Translations under genes and position numbers: made by a program
Notes under the pieces: generated by a model
Databases searched by the model: none
The model's input: the letters and a program-made list of their open reading frames with translations, nothing else
What the model was told of the DNA's origin: nothing
Part shown: in pieces, positions 51,908 to 60,678 of the stretch
How positions within the stretch are numbered: the stretch's first letter is position 1
Layout of the letters: every line of letters begins with the position of its first letter
From: Streptomyces sp. WZ-12
GTDB taxonomy: Bacteria > Actinomycetota > Actinomycetes > Streptomycetales > Streptomycetaceae
Length of the DNA: 64,000 nucleotides
Direction: 5' to 3'
Assembly: GCF_028898845.1 (NCBI RefSeq)
Contig: NZ_CP118574.1
Coordinates: 1,054,001 to 1,118,000, forward strand

Positions 51908-53299
51908 GTGGACCCCAGCGCCCTCCGGGACGCACCCGTCCGCCCGACCGACGACGAGGTCCTCCTCGCCGCCCGCGCCCTCACCAAGTCCTACGCCGGT
52001 GCCGGCGGCGAACTCCCCGTCCTGGCCGGCATCGACCTGGAGATCCGCACCGGCGAGATCGTCGCGCTGCTCGGCCGCTCCGGCTCCGGCAAGTCGACCC
52101 TGCTGCGCTGCCTGGCCGGCCTGATCCCACCCAGCTCCGGCAGCGTGGTCTACCGGGGCGAACCGCTGGCCGGCGCCAACCCGGGCAGCGCCATGGTCTT
52201 CCAGACGTTCGCCCTGCTGCCGTGGCTGACGGTGCAACAGAACGTCGAACTCGGCCTGGAGGCAAGGGGGTTGCGGCGCGCCGAACGGACCGCAGCGGCC
52301 CTCCAGGCGATCGACCTGATCGGGCTGGACGGCTTCGCGTCCGCCTACCCCAAGGAGCTGTCCGGCGGGATGCGGCAGCGCGTCGGCTTCGCCCGTGCGC
52401 TGGTCGTCGAGCCCGATGTGCTGATGATGGACGAGCCGTTCTCCGCCCTCGACGTGCTCACCGCCGAGAACCTCCGCGGCGAGCTGCTGGAGCTGTGGGA
52501 GTCGGGCCAGTTCCCCACCCGCGCCGTCGTCCTGGTCACCCACAACATCGAGGAGGCGGTGTTGATGGCCGACCGCGTGGTCGTCCTCGACACCCGGCCC
52601 GGCACCCTCAAGGCCGCCTTCGACATACCGCTGGCGCGCCCCCGCGACCGCGGCGCCCCCGAGTTCGACGCCCTGGTCGACCGGCTGTACCGGGTGATGA
52701 CCGGCCGCGACAAGGAACCGGGGCCCGCCCGGCTCGGCCGCCCCGAGACGTGCGACCCCGGGCGCCGCACCCCGGCCAACACCCCGCTGCCGCAAGCCAG
52801 CGTCGACGGAATGGCCGGCCTCGCCGAGATCCTGGCCCGGCGCGGCGACCGCTGCGATCTGGCCGACCTCGCCGACGAACTCGGGCTGGAGGTCGACGAC
52901 TTGCTGCCCATGGTCGACGCCCTGGACCTCCTCGGCTTCGCCGTCGTCCACGGCGGGGAGCTCCAACTCACCGGCGAGGGCAGCGGGTTCGCCGGCGCGG
53001 ACGTCCAGGACTCCAAGAAGATCTTCGCCCGCGCGGTGCTCGACTCGGCGCCCCTGGTCCGCCTGATCGTCACCAGTCTCCAGCGCCGGGACGGCACCCT
53101 GCGCGCCGGGTTCTTCCGCGACCTGCTCGCCCACCACTTCACCGGCGAGCAGATCGCCCGACAGTTGGAGACCGCCACCGACTGGGGCCGCTACGCCGCG
53201 CTGTTCGGCTACGACGCCGGCCCGGAGCAGTACACCCTCGACGAGGGCGGCACCGGCCTCGACGTCCGACGGCCCGGCGCGTACCCGCCCACCGGCTGA
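51908..53299 (+). CDS. ABC ATPase with C-terminal AAA-associated domain
   Basis: 463 residues. The SsuB/TauB-type ATPase (about 20-265) has Walker A GRSGSGKST, signature ELSGGMRQRVG, Walker B VLMMDEPFSALD and switch His in LVTHNIEEA. It is followed by the AAA_assoc_C domain (about 305-440: LAEILARRGDRCDLADLADE, KKIFARAVLDSAPLVRLIV), a winged-helix-like domain found in ABC ATPases whose permease is double. The GTG at 51908 has AAGGAG 7 bases upstream. It works with the fused permease; the pair is often found beside metal-transport genes in bacteria, in line with the Nramp and MgtE-N neighbours. Confidence 0.88.
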   Translation: MDPSALRDAPVRPTDDEVLLAARALTKSYAGAGGELPVLAGIDLEIRTGEIVALLGRSGSGKSTLLRCLAGLIPPSSGSVVYRGEPLAGANPGSAMVFQTFALLPWLTVQQNVELGLEARGLRRAERTAAALQAIDLIGLDGFASAYPKELSGGMRQRVGFARALVVEPDVLMMDEPFSALDVLTAENLRGELLELWESGQFPTRAVVLVTHNIEEAVLMADRVVVLDTRPGTLKAAFDIPLARPRDRGAPEFDALVDRLYRVMTGRDKEPGPARLGRPETCDPGRRTPANTPLPQASVDGMAGLAEILARRGDRCDLADLADELGLEVDDLLPMVDALDLLGFAVVHGGELQLTGEGSGFAGADVQDSKKIFARAVLDSAPLVRLIVTSLQRRDGTLRAGFFRDLLAHHFTGEQIARQLETATDWGRYAALFGYDAGPEQYTLDEGGTGLDVRRPGAYPPTG

Positions 53300-53308
53300 C
53301 CGGCCCGC

Positions 53309-53728
53309 TCAGGCTCCCGGCGCCGGCCGCGCGCGGAGCCGGCCGCGCGCCGCGCCGCGCGCCACCGCCGCCTCGCCGGCCGCCGCGGCAGCCGTCGCCG
53401 GAGCCTGGTCCGTCGCGCCAGCCGGCGGTGCCTGGGACGCCACCACGGCGCCCTCCAGCAGCGTGCGCACATGGTCGCCCGCGACGCGGTAGAAGATCCT
53501 GGTGCCCTCCCGGCGCGACACCACCAGTCCCGCCGCCCGCAGCCGCGCCAGATGCTGCGACACCGCCGCGACGTGCGCGCCGACCAGCTCGGCCAACTGC
53601 CCCACGGCGTGCTCGCGTTGCGTCAGCGCCCAGAGCACCTGGAAACGCGTGGTGTCGGCCACTGCCTTCAACACGGCAACGGCCTGCTCGAATCTCGGGT
53701 CGGCATCGGGTGGGGCTTGCGCATCCAT
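53309..53728 (-). CDS. ArsR/SmtB-family regulator
   Basis: 139 residues. A winged helix (about 20-95) reads LKAVADTTRFQVLWALTQRE, VGAHVAAVSQHLARLRAAGL and VVSRREGTRIFYRVAGDHVR. ArsR proteins repress metal-handling genes and release DNA when metal binds. None of the classical Cys boxes is present; His residues in GAHVAAVSQH and GDHVR could contribute a site. The tail is Ala/Pro/Arg-rich. It converges on the ABC ATPase gene with 9 bases between stops and is a candidate regulator of this transport island. Confidence 0.85.
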   Translation of the reverse strand: MDAQAPPDADPRFEQAVAVLKAVADTTRFQVLWALTQREHAVGQLAELVGAHVAAVSQHLARLRAAGLVVSRREGTRIFYRVAGDHVRTLLEGAVVASQAPPAGATDQAPATAAAAAGEAAVARGAARGRLRARPAPGA

Positions 53729-53898
53729 GAAGGGAGTCTAACGACTGGCGCCGCCGGACGGCACGAACCGAATGCGCCCCGCACCGGCCGGAGCGGGCCG
53801 CGCAACTCCGCCGGGCCACCGGGGCGTTCCGGGACGGGGAGCCCGGCCCGACGCCGGCCAGGGCCGGGGCGCGGGCACCTGGCCACGGGGCAGCAGCC

Positions 53899-54372
53899 TC
53901 ATGCCGCGCCGCCCGGGCCGAGCACGTCACTGCGGGTGGCGGGGACCGCCGTCGGGTCGAGGGCGTAGCCGACCTGCCGCACGGTCCTGATGATCGCCTG
54001 GTAGCCGGGCCCCAGCTTGCGCCGCAACCGGGCCACGTGGACGTCGACGGTGCGGGTGCCGCTGACCGCCGTGTGCCCCCACAGCGTCGTCAGCAGGTGA
54101 CGCCGGGAGTGCACCCGCCGGGGGTGCGCGACGAGATGGGCCAGCAGCTCGAACTCCATGAAGGTCAGGACGAGATCGCGCCCGCCCGCGCGGGCGGTGC
54201 GCTGTTCGGTGTCCACCATCAGGCCGGCCACCCGGTGGCGCGGCCCGCTGGGGGCGGGGCCCGCGCCGGCGGCGACGGACCCGCGGTCCGGGGCCTGCGG
54301 GGGTCCGGCGTCCGGTATCCCGAACCTGCAGTTCCCGTGGGCATGGTGGAGGCGTGCGTAACGCAGGCACAT
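53899..54372 (-). CDS. Winged-helix DNA-binding protein (OmpR/PhoB effector domain only)
   Basis: 157 residues. Residues about 60-150 are a Trans_reg_C winged helix: LVLTFMEFELLAHLVAHPRR, VHSRRHLLTTLWGHTAVSGT and VDVHVARLRRKLGPGYQ, then TVRQVGYAL. No receiver domain precedes it; the first 55 residues (MCLRYARLHHAHGNCRFGIP) are His/Cys-containing and unlike a phosphorylation domain. Single-domain regulators of this kind are frequent in Streptomyces. Target and signal are unknown, but the His/Cys-rich start between metal transport genes is suggestive. A small gene precedes it on the same strand. Confidence 0.78.
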   Translation of the reverse strand: MCLRYARLHHAHGNCRFGIPDAGPPQAPDRGSVAAGAGPAPSGPRHRVAGLMVDTEQRTARAGGRDLVLTFMEFELLAHLVAHPRRVHSRRHLLTTLWGHTAVSGTRTVDVHVARLRRKLGPGYQAIIRTVRQVGYALDPTAVPATRSDVLGPGGAA

Positions 54373-54428
54373 GGCGGTTTCTGACCTTCCGGGCGACGGT
54401 TGGGGAGGGGGTGTCTGGTGGGTCGCGG

Positions 54429-54704
54429 TCACGCCTCGGGCCGCCAGTGGGCTTCCAGTCGACGACGGCCATCGGGGTCGGCGACGGAGCGCCAGTGGGC
54501 GCGCGGGCGCCGGCGGGTGCGGTCCGCCGACGGCCGCCGAGTGGCCGGCGGCTCCAACACGTGCAGGACGGGGCTGTCGACGGCACCTCGGGCGAGCCGC
54601 TCGACGACACCGCGCAGGACGGTCCTGACGGCGTGGGCGGACGGGGCGGTCGGGGCCGCGGGCGAGCGCAGCGGACGGATGTGGATCACGGACAGAACGG
54701 ACAT
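54429..54704 (-). CDS. Small Arg-rich hypothetical protein
   Basis: 91 residues beginning MSVLSVIHIRPLRSPAAPTA, with a short helical segment (VRTVLRGVVERLARGAV) and a basic tail. No domain is recognised. GGAGGCGAG lies 9 bases before the ATG at 54704, and the gene ends 56 bases before the winged-helix gene on the same strand, so they may share a transcript. Confidence 0.42.
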   Translation of the reverse strand: MSVLSVIHIRPLRSPAAPTAPSAHAVRTVLRGVVERLARGAVDSPVLHVLEPPATRRPSADRTRRRPRAHWRSVADPDGRRRLEAHWRPEA

Positions 54705-54857
54705 GGCGCACTCGCCTCCGTGCGGATGGCGGAAAAGGGGAAGGGAAAGGAGGGAAGAGGAGAGGGGCAAGTTGCTTAAGCCGTAAGGGAGTTGTCTGGA
54801 TCCGCGAGCCGGGCCCCTGGGGGCCGGCTCAGGGACCGGCCCCGTGCTCCCGCAACG

Positions 54858-55196
54858 TCAGGCGCGACCCCGCGGCGTGGCCGCCGCCTCGGTGAGGCGA
54901 TCGGCCGCGGGGAGCGGAAGATCGGCGAAGTCGGCCAACCAGTGGGCATCGTGGCCCTGCCGGGCGAGGAGGTAGGCCAGGTGGACCCGCGGCTCGTAGG
55001 ACGTCTGCGGGCCCGGGCAGAGCGTGCAGTTGTCCGGCGTTTCCAACAGGTAGGTGCGCTCGGCCCCGTCGTGCAGGGCCAGTCGGACCCGCGGGCAGCG
55101 GTGGTCGGGGACGGCCTGCCGATCGCGGCGCCGATCGGAACCGGTACGGGGACGCGGGAGTCGGTCCAGTTGGTTCAGTTGGTTCAGGAGGCGCAT
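54858..55196 (-). CDS. Small soluble partner of Nramp 2
   Basis: 112 residues starting with a Leu-Asn-Gln repeat (LLNQLNQLDRL). A Cys pair in NCTLCPGPQ (57-60) is a possible metal or redox site. The C-terminal residues 71-105 (VHLAYLLARQGHDAHWLADF, then ADLPLPAADRLTEAA) resemble the end of the small membrane protein next to Nramp 1. It follows Nramp 2 by 128 bases on the same strand. Unlike its counterpart it has no membrane helix. GGGAGGG lies about 10 bases before the ATG. Function unknown. Confidence 0.62.
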   Translation of the reverse strand: MRLLNQLNQLDRLPRPRTGSDRRRDRQAVPDHRCPRVRLALHDGAERTYLLETPDNCTLCPGPQTSYEPRVHLAYLLARQGHDAHWLADFADLPLPAADRLTEAAATPRGRA

Positions 55197-55324
55197 GACT
55201 GCTGCCCTCCCCTCTCTGTTCGGTGCGGTGTGGGCTTGCCGGCCGGCAGGAGTGCGGGTGACTGGCCGGCCCCGGGACGGTGAAACGGCGGACACGCCAT
55301 CCCGGACTACGCGCGTGACAACGC

Positions 55325-56974
55325 TCAGTGCCCCAGGGCGAGTTGCACGATGCGGACGGCGACCAGGACCATCGCGGCCAGCAGATAGGCCCGCAGGGCG
55401 GTGAGGCCCACCTTGCGGCCGGTGGAGATGATCGGCGTGGGCAGGTGGTCGAGCGGCGGCATCCGCCACTCCTCCTTGCCCGTGCGGTCCACGCGCGCGG
55501 CCAGTGCCCAGCCCTTGCGGCGCCGGCGAGCCTCGGCGTAGCCGAGGGCGAGGATGCCGGCGACGCCGCAGACGCCCATGATGTCGAGGATCGCGTCCGA
55601 GCTGATGTGCGGGAACAGCACGGCGGCGGTCAGGATGATGGAGAGGGCGACCAGGACGGCGACGACGAAGGACGTGAAGACGTTCATCGCCCGCCCGTTG
55701 ACCCACGGTCCGAGCACGGCCTTGTCGTTGCAGAGCAGCAGCAGGAAGACCGAGGCGGAGGGCAGCAGCACCCCGGCGAGGGTCTGCACGCCCTCGGTGA
55801 GCAGCCCGAGCGGGGAGCCGGGGATGACCACGATGACCGCGGCGGCCAGGATGAGCCCGGCGAAGACCGCGTAGAAGCCCTTGGCGCTGCGCACGCCGCG
55901 GTGCAGCGAGTGCTTCAGGCCCAGCACGTCGCCGATGGCGTAGGCGGTGGAGAGCGAGACGGCCGAGGCGCCGATGATGGAGGCGTCCAGCAGGGCGATG
56001 GCGAACAGCACGCCGGCGGTCCGGCCGGCGTACTTCGTCAGGCCGGCGGCCACGTCCTCGGCGTCGGTGAAGTTGCCGAACTCGCCGTGCCCGGCGAACG
56101 CGGCCGCGCAGAACCCCATCATCGCGGCGGCGCCGACGACCACGACGGCGATGCCGATCCACAGGTCGGCCTTCTCGTAGCGCATGAAGCGCGGGGTGAT
56201 GCGCTTGTCGATGACGTAGGACTGCTGGAAGAAGAGCTGCCAGGGGGCGACGGTGGTCCCCACGATGGCGATGATCAGCAGCATCACGTCCGACAGTTGG
56301 GAGTGGTGCGGCAGGCCCGGGACGACGAAGTCGTGCGCCATCTGCGCCGCCGGCGGGTGCACGATGAAGTAGATCGGCACCAGCAGCAGCGACCCCGCGC
56401 ACAGGGCTATCGCGGTGCGCTCGAACCGGCGGAACGAGCCGGTCGACGCGGCCATCACCACGATCGCCGCCGCCACCAGCACGCTCGGCACCTTCGGCAG
56501 CCCGAGGTAGCCGACCGCGAGGGTGATGCCGATGAACTCGGTGACGAGGGTGAGGGCGTTGAGCAGGAAGAGGTCGATGACCGAGAACGCGCCCCAGAAC
56601 TTCCCGAACCGCTCCAGGATGAGCCGGGCGTGCCCGACCCCGGTGACGGCGCCGAGCCGGAGCACCATCTCCTGGTTGACGTAGAGCACGGGGACGAGCA
56701 GCAGCAGGGTCCACAGCAGGCTGGTGCCGTAGTTCTGGCCGGCCTGTGTGTAGGTGCCGAAGGCGCCGGCGTCGTTGTCGCCGACCATCACGATCAGGCC
56801 CGGGCCGACGATCGCCAACAGGGTCTTGAGCTTGGCGGACAGGCCCCGGCGCGGGGCGGTGTCGCCCTGCCGGATGGTGCCGAGCGCGCCCCGGATGTCG
56901 CCGGTGTGCGCGTCGTCGAGGACCGCGGAGGACGGCGTCGGGGTGGGCGGTGCGGTGGTGGACAGTTCGGTCAT
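55325..56974 (-). CDS. Nramp-fold divalent metal transporter 2
   Basis: 549 residues, clearly paralogous to Nramp 1 over the membrane part, with the same replaced motifs: DNDAG (66-70) in helix 1 and APWQ (243-246) in helix 6. The short N-terminal tail shares the segment IRGALGTIRQGDTAPRRGL with the equivalent position in Nramp 1 but lacks its 95-residue Pro-rich extension. Transport of Mg2+ or another hard divalent ion is more likely than Mn2+/Fe2+. The ATG at 56974 has GGGAGG 6 bases upstream. No MgtE-N/CBS protein precedes this copy. Confidence 0.85.
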   Translation of the reverse strand: MTELSTTAPPTPTPSSAVLDDAHTGDIRGALGTIRQGDTAPRRGLSAKLKTLLAIVGPGLIVMVGDNDAGAFGTYTQAGQNYGTSLLWTLLLLVPVLYVNQEMVLRLGAVTGVGHARLILERFGKFWGAFSVIDLFLLNALTLVTEFIGITLAVGYLGLPKVPSVLVAAAIVVMAASTGSFRRFERTAIALCAGSLLLVPIYFIVHPPAAQMAHDFVVPGLPHHSQLSDVMLLIIAIVGTTVAPWQLFFQQSYVIDKRITPRFMRYEKADLWIGIAVVVVGAAAMMGFCAAAFAGHGEFGNFTDAEDVAAGLTKYAGRTAGVLFAIALLDASIIGASAVSLSTAYAIGDVLGLKHSLHRGVRSAKGFYAVFAGLILAAAVIVVIPGSPLGLLTEGVQTLAGVLLPSASVFLLLLCNDKAVLGPWVNGRAMNVFTSFVVAVLVALSIILTAAVLFPHISSDAILDIMGVCGVAGILALGYAEARRRRKGWALAARVDRTGKEEWRMPPLDHLPTPIISTGRKVGLTALRAYLLAAMVLVAVRIVQLALGH

Positions 56975-57855
56975 GACGGCCTCCCGGTCCCCCGTCCGGG
57001 GGAGGTTCGGGGGCACGCGGCGGCACCGTTCCGCGAGTGGGCAGCCCGGGTGCCGGGACGGCGGGGAGCCGTGCCGGTGGGGCCGCGGACGGGCGGAAGC
57101 GGGCGTGGAGAGGAGGGGTGTTACCGCGTGCCGGAGGTCAACGAGGACATACGGGTGCGGGGCCAACTGTGGCCCGGACTACTGCAATGGCCGTCCATGT
57201 CCCTCGCCTCCTCCCGGCCGGGGCGCCCGGGGCGCCATCACGGGCACGGCAAGGAGCGGACCGGCGCACGGGCCGGCTCACCCCTACTCGTCAGAGCTTT
57301 GGCACTCCACGGCGTAATCCCCTTGCCGGGGCAGCCACTTGGGGTCACCCCTTAACCCGGGGAGACCTGTCCTGAACCTGGGCGTCTCTCGACGTCGTGG
57401 GGTCAGTGGCCTGTGTCCGTGCAGACGCCTCACCGAACGAGGTGCCTTCGATTTCCTCGAATGCCCAGCAGCATACCGGTCTACTTGCACATGGACGCAA
57501 CTACTTGACCGAACCTTGACGGCGGACGCGTCGGCGAACCCGGCACGGCCACCCAGCGGTTGGGGTGACGAACAGGGCAACTGCGCGCCGCTCGGGCCGA
57601 GTTGGACGGCGCCGCGGACTCCGCGAACGGGAAGCCCCAGACGGTGCCCGCGGCTGCGCCCACCAGACACCATCCACCGGTCCCTCCCGCTACTCCCACC
57701 CATCAGGCCCGACCGCCCGGACCCGCGCTCCTCGGTCGAGACGCCATCCCGCACCAACGCCGGGGAGTGCGCAAGCCGCCCCCTCGATCACGTTCCGTAA
57801 CGGATCGCCGCGCATCCATGGGCAGCCCTGCCCCGGGAGTGTTAGAAATAGCAGC
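56975..57855. other. 881-bp divergent region of Nramp 2 and the sensor phosphatase
   Basis: No convincing gene on either strand. On the minus strand, a leader 355-380 bases before Nramp 2 can fold (GGTCTCCCC with GGGGTGACC, one mismatch). TTGC-N8-GCAA at 57485-57500 resembles the inverted repeat in front of the MgtE-N/Nramp 1 operon. The phosphatase-proximal part is poor in signals. Confidence 0.45.
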
Positions 57856-60618
57856 ATGGCCGCAGGGTCCGGCCGATATCGGCGCGCAACGGTACGGTCA
57901 CTGACCGAACGACGCCCGCAGAGCGTCGCGGGGCAGGTCTTCCTGCTCCAACTCGTCGTCGGTCTCCTGGTGGTCCTGGGCGTACTGGGGGCGCTGCTGC
58001 TGACCTCCCGGCACGACGCCGAGCAGGAGGCGCGCAACCGCTCGGTGGCCGTCGCGGAGACCTTCGCGCACTCCCCCGGGCTGCCGGCCGCGCTCCGTTC
58101 CCCCGACCCGACGAAGACGCTGCAACCCCTCACCGAGGCCGCCCGGAACCGCGCGCGGGTCGACTTCATCGTCGTGATGAACACCCACGGCATCCGCTAC
58201 ACCCACCCCGAGCCCGCGGAGATCGGCAAGCGCTTCGTCGGCGACATCAAGCCCTCGCTGGCCGGCAAGGTGGCGGTGGAGAGCGTGAACGGCCCGCTCG
58301 GACACGAGGTGCAGGCCGTGGTCCCGGTCACCGACGCCCACGGCTCGGTGGTGGGCCTGGTGTCCGCGGGGATGAAGGTGGCGAGCGTCAGCCGCGCCAT
58401 CGCCGCCCACCTCCCGGCGATCTTCGGCATCAGCGCCGCGGCGCTGGTGCTCGCCACCGCCGCCACCTGGGTGATCACCACCAGGCTGCGACGTCAGACC
58501 CGCGGGCTGGGGTCCGTCGAGATGGGCCGCATGTACGAGCACCACGAGGCGGTACTGCACGCCGTCCGGGAGGGCGTGGTCATCGTCAGCGGCGACGGGC
58601 GGCTGCTGCTGGCCAACGACGAGGCCAGACGGCTGCTGGCACTGCCCGAGGACGCCGAGGGACAGGAGGTGGCCCGGCTGCCGGACCTCGCCCCGGGGCT
58701 GGCCGAGCTGCTGTCCTCCGGCCGCGCGGCCACCGACGAGATCCACCAGGCCGGCGGCCGGCTCCTGGCGGTGAACCAGCGGCCCACCGACCGCTACGCC
58801 GCCGGCACGGGGACGGTCGCCACCATCCGCGACTCCACGGAGCTGCGGCTGCTCTCGGGCCGGGCCGAGGTCGCCCACGAACGGCTGCGGCTGCTGTACG
58901 AGGCCGGGGTGAGCGTCGGCACCACCCTGGACGTCGCGCGCACCGCCGAGGAGCTGGCGGAGGTCGCGGTGCCGGGCTTCGCCGACTTCGTGACCGTCGA
59001 CCTGGCGGCACCCGTCCTGCACGGCGACGAGCCGGCCGCCGGCGGCGCCTACCAGATGCTGCGCACCGCGACGCACGGCATCCGCGCCGACCACCCCTTC
59101 CGCCCCTCCGGCACCTCGATCACGTTGGTGGGCGGCACTCCGCAGGCGCGCGGCATGGTCGGCGGACACTCCGAGGTCGTGCCCGATCTGTCGACGACCC
59201 GCGACTGGCATTTGCAGGACCCGGAGCAGGGCGACCGCATCGTGGCGTACGGCGTCCACTCGCTGATCGCCACGTCGCTCAAGGCCCGCGGCAACATCCT
59301 GGGCGTGGCCAGCTTCTGGCGCTCGGAACGGCCGGAGCCGTTCGACGACGAGGACCGGTCGCTGGCCGAGGAACTGGTCGCGAGGGCCGCGCTGAGCATC
59401 GACAACGCCCGGCGGTACACCCGGGAGCACGCGCTGGCGGTGACCCTGCAACGCAGTCTGCTGCCGCGCACCCTGCCCGAACAGAGCGCGATGGAGGTGG
59501 CGCACCGCTACCTGCCCGCCCAGTCGGGGGTGAGCGGTGACTGGTTCGATCTGATCCCGCTGTCCGGGAGCCGGGTGGCGCTGGTGGTCGGCGATGTCGT
59601 CGGCCACGGGTTGCACGCCGCGGCCACCATGGGCCGGCTGCGCACGGCGGTGCACACCTTCTCCACCCTCGACCTCACCCCCGACGAGCTGCTGGGCCAC
59701 GTCAACGACCTCGTCGAGCAGATCGACCAGGAGGAGGCGGACACCGGCAGCGGCACCGGGATCACCGGCGCCACCTGCCTGTACGCGATCTACGATCCGG
59801 TCACCCGGCGCTGCGACATGGCCCGGGCCGGGCACCCGCCGCCGGCGCTCGTCCACCCAGACGGCACCGTGGAGTTCCCCAACCTGCCGGCCTGCCCGCC
59901 CCTGGGACTGGGCGGCGTGCCCTTCGAGACCGCGGAGCTGCGGCTGCCCGAGGGCACCCAGATCGTGCTCTACACCGACGGGCTGGTCGAGGAGCGCAGC
60001 CGGGACTTCGACGAGGGCATGGAGCTGCTGCGCGGGGCACTGTCCCATCCGGGCCGGTCCCCGGAGGAGAACTGCCGGGCGGTGCTGGCCCGTCTGCTCC
60101 CGAACCGCCCGCGGGACGACGTGGCGCTGCTGATCGCCCGCACCCGGGTGCTCGGCCCGGACCGGGTCGCCGCGTGGGAGGTGCCGTTCGACCCCGCGGC
60201 GGTCGCGGAGATGCGCTCCCACATCTCCGACAAGCTGACCGAGTGGGACCTCGCCGAGGCCGTCTTCGCCATGGAGTTGGTGGTCAGCGAACTGATCACC
60301 AACGCGATCCGCTACGGCTCGCCGCCGGTGACGGCGCGGCTGCTGCGGGACCGCAGCCTGGTCTGCGAGGTGGCCGACGGCAGCAACACCTCGCCGCACC
60401 TGCGGTACGCGGCGATCACCGACGAGGGCGGCCGCGGCCTGTTCCTGGTGGCCCAGCTCACCGAGCGCTGGGGCACCCGCTACACCCCCCAGGGCAAGGT
60501 CATCTGGGCCGAACAGCCGCTGCCGCCGGCGACCGAGACGTCCGACGCGGCTGACGCGGCTGACGCGGCTGACGCGGCCGACGACGAGGGTGCCGGTGCG
60601 GCACCGGACAGGCCCTGA
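57856..60618 (+). CDS. Membrane sensor PP2C phosphatase with anti-sigma kinase domain (Cache-PAS-GAF-SpoIIE-HATPase)
   Basis: 920 residues. Helix 1 (about 30-52) and helix 2 (about 192-212) bracket an extracytoplasmic Cache-type sensor (IVVMNTHGIRYTHPEPAEIG), the CitA/DcuS form. A PAS domain (about 230-330, HAVREGVVIVSGDGRLLLAN), a GAF domain (about 345-520), a SpoIIE/PP2C phosphatase (about 545-760: GVSGDWFDLIPLSG, VVGDVVGHGLHAA, LYTDGLVE) and an RsbW-like ATPase (about 780-890: VVSELITNAIRYG, DEGGRGLFLVAQL) follow. It should convert an external signal into phosphorylation state of an anti-anti-sigma factor. A repeated Ala-Ala-Asp motif ends the protein. No convincing ribosome-binding site precedes the ATG, so the start is provisional. 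Confidence 0.88.
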   Translation: MAAGSGRYRRATVRSLTERRPQSVAGQVFLLQLVVGLLVVLGVLGALLLTSRHDAEQEARNRSVAVAETFAHSPGLPAALRSPDPTKTLQPLTEAARNRARVDFIVVMNTHGIRYTHPEPAEIGKRFVGDIKPSLAGKVAVESVNGPLGHEVQAVVPVTDAHGSVVGLVSAGMKVASVSRAIAAHLPAIFGISAAALVLATAATWVITTRLRRQTRGLGSVEMGRMYEHHEAVLHAVREGVVIVSGDGRLLLANDEARRLLALPEDAEGQEVARLPDLAPGLAELLSSGRAATDEIHQAGGRLLAVNQRPTDRYAAGTGTVATIRDSTELRLLSGRAEVAHERLRLLYEAGVSVGTTLDVARTAEELAEVAVPGFADFVTVDLAAPVLHGDEPAAGGAYQMLRTATHGIRADHPFRPSGTSITLVGGTPQARGMVGGHSEVVPDLSTTRDWHLQDPEQGDRIVAYGVHSLIATSLKARGNILGVASFWRSERPEPFDDEDRSLAEELVARAALSIDNARRYTREHALAVTLQRSLLPRTLPEQSAMEVAHRYLPAQSGVSGDWFDLIPLSGSRVALVVGDVVGHGLHAAATMGRLRTAVHTFSTLDLTPDELLGHVNDLVEQIDQEEADTGSGTGITGATCLYAIYDPVTRRCDMARAGHPPPALVHPDGTVEFPNLPACPPLGLGGVPFETAELRLPEGTQIVLYTDGLVEERSRDFDEGMELLRGALSHPGRSPEENCRAVLARLLPNRPRDDVALLIARTRVLGPDRVAAWEVPFDPAAVAEMRSHISDKLTEWDLAEAVFAMELVVSELITNAIRYGSPPVTARLLRDRSLVCEVADGSNTSPHLRYAAITDEGGRGLFLVAQLTERWGTRYTPQGKVIWAEQPLPPATETSDAADAADAADAADDEGAGAAPDRP

Positions 60619-60678
60619 CGCGCGGCGTGCGGCACGCCATCCCGCAGCCATCCGTACCGGACGTCGGAGCGTCGGCGC

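Noticed and set aside
49939..51987. A 682-codon minus-strand frame opposite the ABC permease
   Set aside because: The peptide is Gly/Arg/Gln-rich without domains, the typical antisense shadow of a hydrophobic high-GC gene.
57485..57500. TTGC-N8-GCAA as a second copy of the metal operator
   Set aside because: Only the four outer bases of each arm match the 49851 site and it lies over 500 bases from the Nramp 2 start, so I do not list it as an operator.
57284..57757. A 157-codon minus-strand frame upstream of Nramp 2
   Set aside because: Arg/Gly/Ser-rich sequence with no ribosome-binding site; probably leader or intergenic DNA.
57898..60651. A 917-codon minus-strand frame opposite the sensor phosphatase
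   Set aside because: The plus strand has a continuous series of recognisable domains; the antisense peptide is low complexity.
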